From NCBI GenBank assembly GCA_040510375.1, contig JBEVJC010000030.1, positions 30,435-94,434 on the forward strand: DNA of 64,000 nucleotides. The letters run 5' to 3'. A program made the position numbers and the translations under genes. Positions 60,601 through 64,000 of the stretch are shown here, one piece after another. This stretch comes from JBEVJC01 sp040510375. GTDB taxonomy: Bacteria; Bacteroidota; Bacteroidia; Chitinophagales; Chitinophagaceae. Every line of letters starts with the position of its first letter. The stretch's first letter is position 1. The notes under the pieces are model-generated. The model did not search any database, was not told where the DNA came from, and was given only the letters and a program-made list of their open reading frames with translations.

Positions 60601-61366
60601 CGTTCTCATAGTTTTCGTCCAGGTCGGTAGTGGCATACCAGTCGAAGAGATGCACATCCGGTCTTGCATACAACCAAACATCGTCGAAAATACCGGCCAG
60701 ACGCCAGTAGTCCTGACTTTCGAGATACACACCATCTGAATACTTAATTACGTTAACGGCAATGGTATTTTTTCCTGGTTTCAGGAAACTGGTGATATCA
60801 TATTCGGCAGGCTCTTGGGCACCTTCGTTGTAGCCAACTTCCTGTCCATTGATCCAGACAAACGATGCCGAAGCGGTTTTCTCCATGCGCAAAAAAATGC
60901 GTTTGTTTTTCCAATTTGCCGGTATGGTAAATGTTTTGCGATACGAACCAGTCGGATTGTATTCGCGCGGAACAAACGGCGGATTGGCGTGAAATGGTTG
61001 TGCAACATTTCGGAACAAAGGATCGCCAAAACCCTGCATTTCCCAATTGGAGGGGACTGTAATATCAGACCATTTCTGATCATTAAAATTTGATGTAAAA
61101 AAGTCGTTAGGTGTACCTTCCGGAGTATTGGCAAAATGGAATTTCCACCTTCCGTTCAACGAAAGCACATTTTCTGACTTCGATTTCTGAAGATTTAATG
61201 CTTCACCAACCGATTTCAAAGGAATACAAACCGTGTGACCTTCAGTCTGGTTGATTTCAAATACCGCTGTATTTTCGATGAAAGGATAAACGTTCGCAAA
61301 TTTCGGTTGCTGAGCTGAGATTGTAAAACTTGCCAGGGTGATAAATAATCCAACTATTTTTTTCAT
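57602..61366 (-). CDS. secreted GH2 beta-galactosidase with inserted LamG domain
   Basis: The 1254-residue product has a signal peptide (to ~19, FTISAQ). GH2 sugar-binding domain (~65-235), immunoglobulin-like domain (~240-355) and TIM barrel (~356-580) follow. The acid/base is Glu476 in WSAGNESGEG and the nucleophile is Glu544 in FLDEYLSVAGN. Directly after the barrel strand GGAIWDFVSPGLRE a LamG/concanavalin A-like domain (~605-795) is inserted, and the normal LacZ-like sequence resumes with YGIGARTYGCIWPDRVPEPE. The C-terminal beta-galactosidase small-chain domain (~960-1250) is complete. The LamG insertion may bind polysaccharide. Released galactose could feed sugar metabolism, but no uptake genes adjoin it. 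Linkage specificity is unknown. Confidence 0.85.
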   Translation of the reverse strand: MKKIVGLFITLASFTISAQQPKFANVYPFIENTAVFEINQTEGHTVCIPLKSVGEALNLQKSKSENVLSLNGRWKFHFANTPEGTPNDFFTSNFNDQKWSDITVPSNWEMQGFGDPLFRNVAQPFHANPPFVPREYNPTGSYRKTFTIPANWKNKRIFLRMEKTASASFVWINGQEVGYNEGAQEPAEYDITSFLKPGKNTIAVNVIKYSDGVYLESQDYWRLAGIFDDVWLYARPDVHLFDWYATTDLDENYENAKLNLQITVNNQSKTNKQNYKVRASLFNSDNVLVKNFTSDAVQITADKKQIINISSEVLNPEKWTAETPNLYRLTLELINGEGKTEEVIAGRIGFKETEIRHQVYYLNGKAIKLNGINSHMQHPDLRHTMDEATIRKDFEILKQFNINCVRTSHYPPVARYLELADEYGLYVIDEAGDEAHATEYLSDKTEWEPMYRERVRRMVLRDRNHASILFWSAGNESGEGKNICAVIDEGRKYDSTRYWMYGGNAFAHPCEEIIGPRYPSPFELKNQVGLVPESVDPRPSFLDEYLSVAGNAGGGLDEYWEVIYQYPRIMGGAIWDFVSPGLREPVRKLTDSSPNNVATHIMGRAKLVAGHDGKGIDLNGHDQWVEVYQDRNIEISGDELTVSFWIFPRDLIKMGGTLLTKGNYQFGLQQMGDSSLDFYVYTSKKTVVSGELPNDWTQNWHHVAGIYNGKSISLFIDNKKVAEKPVTGNITNFPFPLNVGKNAETHGQHASGYLCDAIIDQVGIFPKAIEINDLFAAKPDLKNRAALWLDFEKEQNQGAFFSYGIGARTYGCIWPDRVPEPEMWQMKKSAQPISVKWSNAEKMEIEVQNRNFFTNTNAFEARWNLEENGIPIASGKLEVDVEPESKNTYVLPIPKPQLEPGANYLATVSFHTKEVTQWAPKGFELCWDQLELPWIVPADEKLVQHQTDPLKVTDNEHHLIVSGVNFDYTFNKADGQLYSMTYMGTELLKQGAQLNVWRAPLANEQDDWTTYSVNVFPKTEGYGRMVATSWYSIGLDKMKSKLESFRVENNAENTIVSIREITLFGNAGSAGFENEMVYTISPEGEISLQHTINPNGKMPMSLPRIGTKWIFDDQMQNVEWFGRGPQENYPDRKTGYRIGHYQSTVDAMFVPYLLPQDCGLRTENRYVRLTNADGIGIEFSAAKPFNFNCYNYSTENLSKAKYTYHLIKSDGVTFNFDYQTTGVGCTAMGVINKYQTIPQTIQFTSLIKPFKINK

Positions 61367-61576
61367 GCCCGATTACATTTTTATTGATAGAAGGCAATAT
61401 TTTTTCCTGAAGATCGACAAAAGAGCTTGTATTGTGAGTTATCTATCATGTCACCGAGTTTCACCTGTTTTAGTCTCACATAGTAACTCCGGTGCGTAAG
61501 GAGCATGGAATAAAGTGCCTCGACGTCGGTTACATTCTGCTCAATTCCAGCCGAATATCGTGCAGCCGTCAAGGCG

Positions 61577-62200
61577 TTGGGCAGAATGACCCAGGCAGGG
61601 CTCGTCAAACGGGCTTCAACCGGACGGTATTATAAACCAAAAAAATCAATATTCGGGGAACTCAAGCCGGGTGAGGATCAACTCTTAAAACCATATCTTT
61701 TTCAAAAAGGCAAGCGGATAGCGTATGTTACCGGCACTTCCCTCTATAACAGAATGAGGTTAACTACGCAGATTCCAGGAAACATAAAAGTTGCCAACAG
61801 GGATAAACGAATAATCACCAAAGTTGGCAGCGTAGCAGTAAAGGCCGTTAAAAGTTACGTGGGTGTCACCGATTTCATTTATTATATACTGGAAATTCTG
61901 GATGCCATAAAAGACTTTAAAAACATCCCGGACCTTAACAGGGAAGCGGCGCTAAAAAGACTGCAACAAAAAATCATTGAGCTAAACCAGGATGATAAAT
62001 GGAAACTGATCAACTCCAGTCTGAAATATCCTCCACTGGTACGGGCCCTTTCATGAGCATTATTGACGAGTCTCGGTATTGAATCCAGGATGGTAGAACC
62101 ACTTGCAAAAAGTCTGAATCCACTATCTTCCTATAAATTTGGATTCAACAGCCAGAATTACCAGCCGTTAAACAATGGAATATCGTATGAGACTGCATGA
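61577..62200 (+). pseudogene. AbiEi-type antitoxin (DUF6088), nonsense-mutated
   Basis: From 61577 the frame gives the end of the winged helix (GRMTQAGLVKRASTGRYYKP) and the antitoxin body (GELKPGEDQLLKPYL, VTGTSLYNRMRLTTQIPGNI). At 62054-62056 a TGA interrupts the motif normally read VRAL.GALL; in the same frame the protein continues with ALLTSLGIESRM and AKSLNPLSSYKFGF to a stop at 62198. A single G-to-T change (GGA to TGA) explains this. The N-terminal winged-helix start is also missing: upstream codons run into TAA near 61520, although IFFPED at ~61395 in another frame resembles the family's first motif. The gene is therefore doubly damaged. Confidence 0.75.
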
Positions 62201-62561
62201 AGACAAAGAATTATTCCGGGAAGCCGTTCAGACCGCGTCACAGCAACTGAACATCCCGGAGATCTATATCGAAAAGGATTATTGGGTAACTATCGCATTA
62301 TACAGAATTTTCTCAACGGCGGCTGGGAAGTTTGCCATCTTCAGGGGAGGAACTGCATTTAAGATGCAGCCCTTTGGAGTCCTCGTTCTCAGCAGGGAAC
62401 GTACATTTTGCGAGAAGGTCATGAGCCTGGTTCGTTTTATGCCCTTCGATAGAGCACGAGCCAAAAAGACCTTCTCATTACCTAAAATTGTGGAGACATT
62501 TAACAATAAAGAAAATTTAATGTTCTACTCAAGTAAGCTGCTTAATTTAAATCCTGGATAG
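62187..62561 (+). pseudogene. AbiEii-type nucleotidyltransferase toxin, internally deleted
   Basis: The 124-codon frame starts like AbiEii toxins (RLHEDKELFREAV, then NIPEIYIEKDYWVTIALYRI and IFRGGTAF). It then jumps directly to the family's late motif VLSRERTFCEKVMSLVRF. The section between, which normally holds the catalytic GGTSLSK...SEDIDL region, is absent. The product is well under half the usual ~300 residues. The frame is kept across the deletion. The start overlaps the read-through end of the antitoxin by 14 bp, the usual coupling. Without the catalytic aspartates it cannot be an active toxin. Confidence 0.75.
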
Positions 62562-62563
62562 AC

Positions 62564-62938
62564 ATGTTAACTGCATATAAGAAATTTTGTTGTGGAACAT
62601 ATTTTCTGTTACGAGATAAGGCCGGGTCTGATATTCCTGGTTTTGCGACATTCATGCTTACAGTAGTATTAGTACAGTTATCCTTCTATGGTTTCGAGAA
62701 TTTATATGAAATTTTAAAGAGTAAACCTCTTACCACAAGTCGTTTGGTTGGGGTTTGCGTTGCCTTAATGTTCGGCATACCAAATTATTTTTTTATATTC
62801 AGGGGAGAAAAATATTTAAAATATTCCCAGCAAAGGGTAGCACCGGTTTTTGTGATAGCGATTGTAGTTGTAATAGCTGCCTGGTACTTGACTACGATGG
62901 GAATAAGGGGACCAAGATTCCCCAATCACAAAGCGTAG
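62564..62938 (+). CDS. small membrane protein, unknown
   Basis: The 124-residue protein has three likely membrane helices (~29-48 FATFMLTVVLVQLSFYGF, ~60-78 LVGVCVALMFGIPNYFFIF, ~92-112 VAPVFVIAIVVVIAAWYL). It follows the AbiEii remnant after two bases, so it could have been part of the same transcript. I do not recognise a family. It is intact, unlike its two upstream neighbours. Confidence 0.55.
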   Translation: MLTAYKKFCCGTYFLLRDKAGSDIPGFATFMLTVVLVQLSFYGFENLYEILKSKPLTTSRLVGVCVALMFGIPNYFFIFRGEKYLKYSQQRVAPVFVIAIVVVIAAWYLTTMGIRGPRFPNHKA

Positions 62939-62963
62939 TCATCGGGTGGGTGATAAACAAGAA

Positions 62964-62990
62964 ACCCGGCTATTAACCGGGCTCTCTGCA
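62964..62990. terminator. short hairpin between convergent genes
   Basis: ACCCGG and CCGGGCT pair around TATTAA-like loop sequence, followed by CTCTCTGCATTTT. The stem is short, so it is a modest terminator candidate for the membrane protein gene. Confidence 0.4.
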
Positions 62991-62998
62991 TTTTGATC

Positions 62999-63094
62999 TC
63001 AGCGTGCTTTTTTCTTTGGATCCGCTTTCTTCTGTGCTGAGCTTTTCTTTTTAGTAGGTTTATTCTTCCTGGGTTCAGCTGTTTTTTTTGACAT
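62999..63094 (-). CDS. tiny lysine-rich basic protein (31 residues)
   Basis: From ATG 63094 to TGA 62999 a 31-codon frame reads MSKKTAEPRKNKPTKKK, then SSAQKKADPKKKAR. About half the residues are lysine or arginine, with Ala/Pro/Ser as the rest, as in small histone-like or nucleic-acid-binding tails. Low complexity makes chance possible, but the frame begins and ends cleanly and lies in otherwise empty DNA. Confidence 0.4.
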   Translation of the reverse strand: MSKKTAEPRKNKPTKKKSSAQKKADPKKKAR

Positions 63095-63622
63095 ACATTT
63101 AATTTTAGCGTTAGTGAATTATTTATTCATGACCGCAGGGTATTTCTTCCCGTTTTTACACGTTGTCCTTTCTGAGGCGGCAACTGTACAGCCAGAATAT
63201 AAGCTGACAAAGATATGCCTATAATGGTAATATGATGTTTTTTGATGTTTTGAGTGATTTTTCGTCACAGTAAAGTTCGCTCCTGACAGCCATTCTGATT
63301 TAATGGGGTGTTTATGATTATTTGCCCTTCGGCGGCCTGAATACCATTCCTGTCCCTGCCATTATAATGATGGCCGATCTCAGGAAGCAGCACTTTTTTT
63401 TGCAGTCAGAAGGGTCTTAAGTAATGGATTTCTAAGGTCCAGGGTACGATTTACAATAATTTACAATGGTTACATTTTAATTTACAATCCTGACCCTTCA
63501 AGCTGAGAGGATCAAAGTAGCTTCGCTGTATCAAACTTTACCAGATGCGAAAAATAAAAGAAATGCCTTAAACGGACCTGATTTATTATGAGATAGATCT
63601 ATGTTAATTAAAACTATAAAAT
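63095..63622. other. intergenic region before the secreted protein gene
   Basis: No gene is supported. It holds three phased copies of ATTTACAAT (63449-63488), described separately. The 130 bp between these and the start codon at 63623 should contain the promoter. Confidence 0.45.
63449..63488. repeat. three phased copies of ATTTACAAT
   Basis: ATTTACAAT occurs at 63449-63457, 63459-63467 and 63480-63488, all in the same orientation, with offsets of 10 and 21 bp (one and two helical turns). This looks like a regulator-binding array upstream of the gene at 63623. Confidence 0.55.
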
Positions 63623-64000
63623 ATGAAAAAAGTTATTTATCTACTGTTCTTACCGCTGGTTGTGGTGGGCGGACTAGTGTTTGCCAATCGCCAAATCAAA
63701 AACGAAGCTCCTGCAAAATCAACCCCAAAACCAATCACTGCTGCTGAAAGGGAAGCCCAGATGAAAATATGGGAAGCTACCCCTGGCGGTATACAGTACA
63801 AAAAATGGGAAGCGTCTCCTGTAGGTATAAAAGTACTTGCCGACGCCGCTAAAATAAGAAAGCCGCTAAGTGCTTTTTCTAATATGGACGCTGTTGTAAC
63901 CTCTCTTTCTCTACCGCCAGGGTCAAGATTAGGTTTCGGTGTGATGGCCAGGATTGATGGTGTCGATTATATTGTAAAATTTGATCCGGAAAAGTCTCAA
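63623..64000 (+). CDS. secreted protein of unknown function (partial)
   Basis: An open frame starts at ATG 63623 and runs off the window after 126 codons. The N-terminus is a signal peptide or anchor (KKVIYLLFLPLVVVGGLVFA). A polar linker is followed by a short duplicated motif, IWEATPGGIQY and KWEASPVGIKV. I do not recognise the family. It is preceded by the phased ATTTACAAT repeats. Confidence 0.6.
   Translation, partial: MKKVIYLLFLPLVVVGGLVFANRQIKNEAPAKSTPKPITAAEREAQMKIWEATPGGIQYKKWEASPVGIKVLADAAKIRKPLSAFSNMDAVVTSLSLPPGSRLGFGVMARIDGVDYIVKFDPEKSQ

Noticed and set aside
1..64000. tRNA, rRNA or riboswitch genes
   Set aside because: No cloverleaf with T-arm and acceptor stem, rRNA signature or known riboswitch core was recognised by eye in the intergenic regions; a covariance-model search would be decisive.

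Overview
The window comes from a Bacteroidota chromosome, most likely a Chitinophagia- or Sphingobacteriia-like genome. The evidence is TonB-dependent receptor/DUF4249 pairing, orphan MacB/FtsX-type permeases, LytS/LytTR two-component pairs, many hybrid histidine kinases, a few promoter-like TAnnTTTG boxes, and few strong Shine-Dalgarno sequences. No rRNA, tRNA or CRISPR array was seen.

Layout. (1) 1-1.45 kb is a decayed mobile edge: the N-terminus of a frameshifted tyrosine recombinase and a frameshifted unknown gene. (2) 1.46-5.46 kb is an L-fucose oxidation operon: FucP symporter, fuconolactonase, SDR dehydrogenase and zinc dehydrogenase. A fuconate dehydratase and an aldolase are missing here. 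(3) 5.5-30.1 kb is a dense two-component island of ten signalling proteins. It includes a 2078-residue kinase with ten tandem 92-residue HAMP units. None of the ten carries a DNA-binding output domain. A class C serine hydrolase, an orphan FtsX permease and an outer-membrane protein lie among them. (4) 30.2-33.4 kb holds a truncated copy of the serine hydrolase and a second FtsX permease. (5) 33.5-43.3 kb holds DUF4249 and a TonB receptor divergent from a LytS/LytTR pair, a HigBA toxin-antitoxin, a second LytS/LytTR pair, and a vanadium haloperoxidase-like lipoprotein. (6) 43.7-44.4 kb is an ankyrin protein. (7) 44.7-57.6 kb is a stress island: five double-domain universal stress proteins, a PAS kinase, a stand-alone receiver, a receiver-CRP/FNR fusion, a flavin-binding PNPOx-like protein, a phospholipase D-like synthase, a CoA-transferase, a PepSY-like protein and two small proteins. 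(8) 57.6-61.4 kb is a GH2 beta-galactosidase with a LamG insertion. (9) 61.4-64 kb is a decayed AbiE toxin-antitoxin, small genes and a secreted protein cut by the window edge.

The most interesting observation is that the intergenic regions of the stress island repeatedly carry the same dyad, TGAY-N4-RTCA. It lies upstream of the USP gene, the receiver gene, the divergent hydrolase/REC-CRP pair, the divergent PNPOx/PLD pair and the four-USP operon. Weaker copies precede two more genes. In the two promoters where a -7 box can be proposed, the dyad centres fall near -63 and -41, as in activator sites of the CRP/FNR family. The REC-CRP protein encoded in the middle is the natural candidate for the binding protein, so the island looks like a self-contained phosphorylation-controlled stress regulon.

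Gene decay is a second theme: frameshifted integrase, nonsense-mutated AbiEi, internally deleted AbiEii, a serine hydrolase remnant, a 42-bp higA fragment behind a permease, and a permease prefix domain cut off by two in-frame stops.
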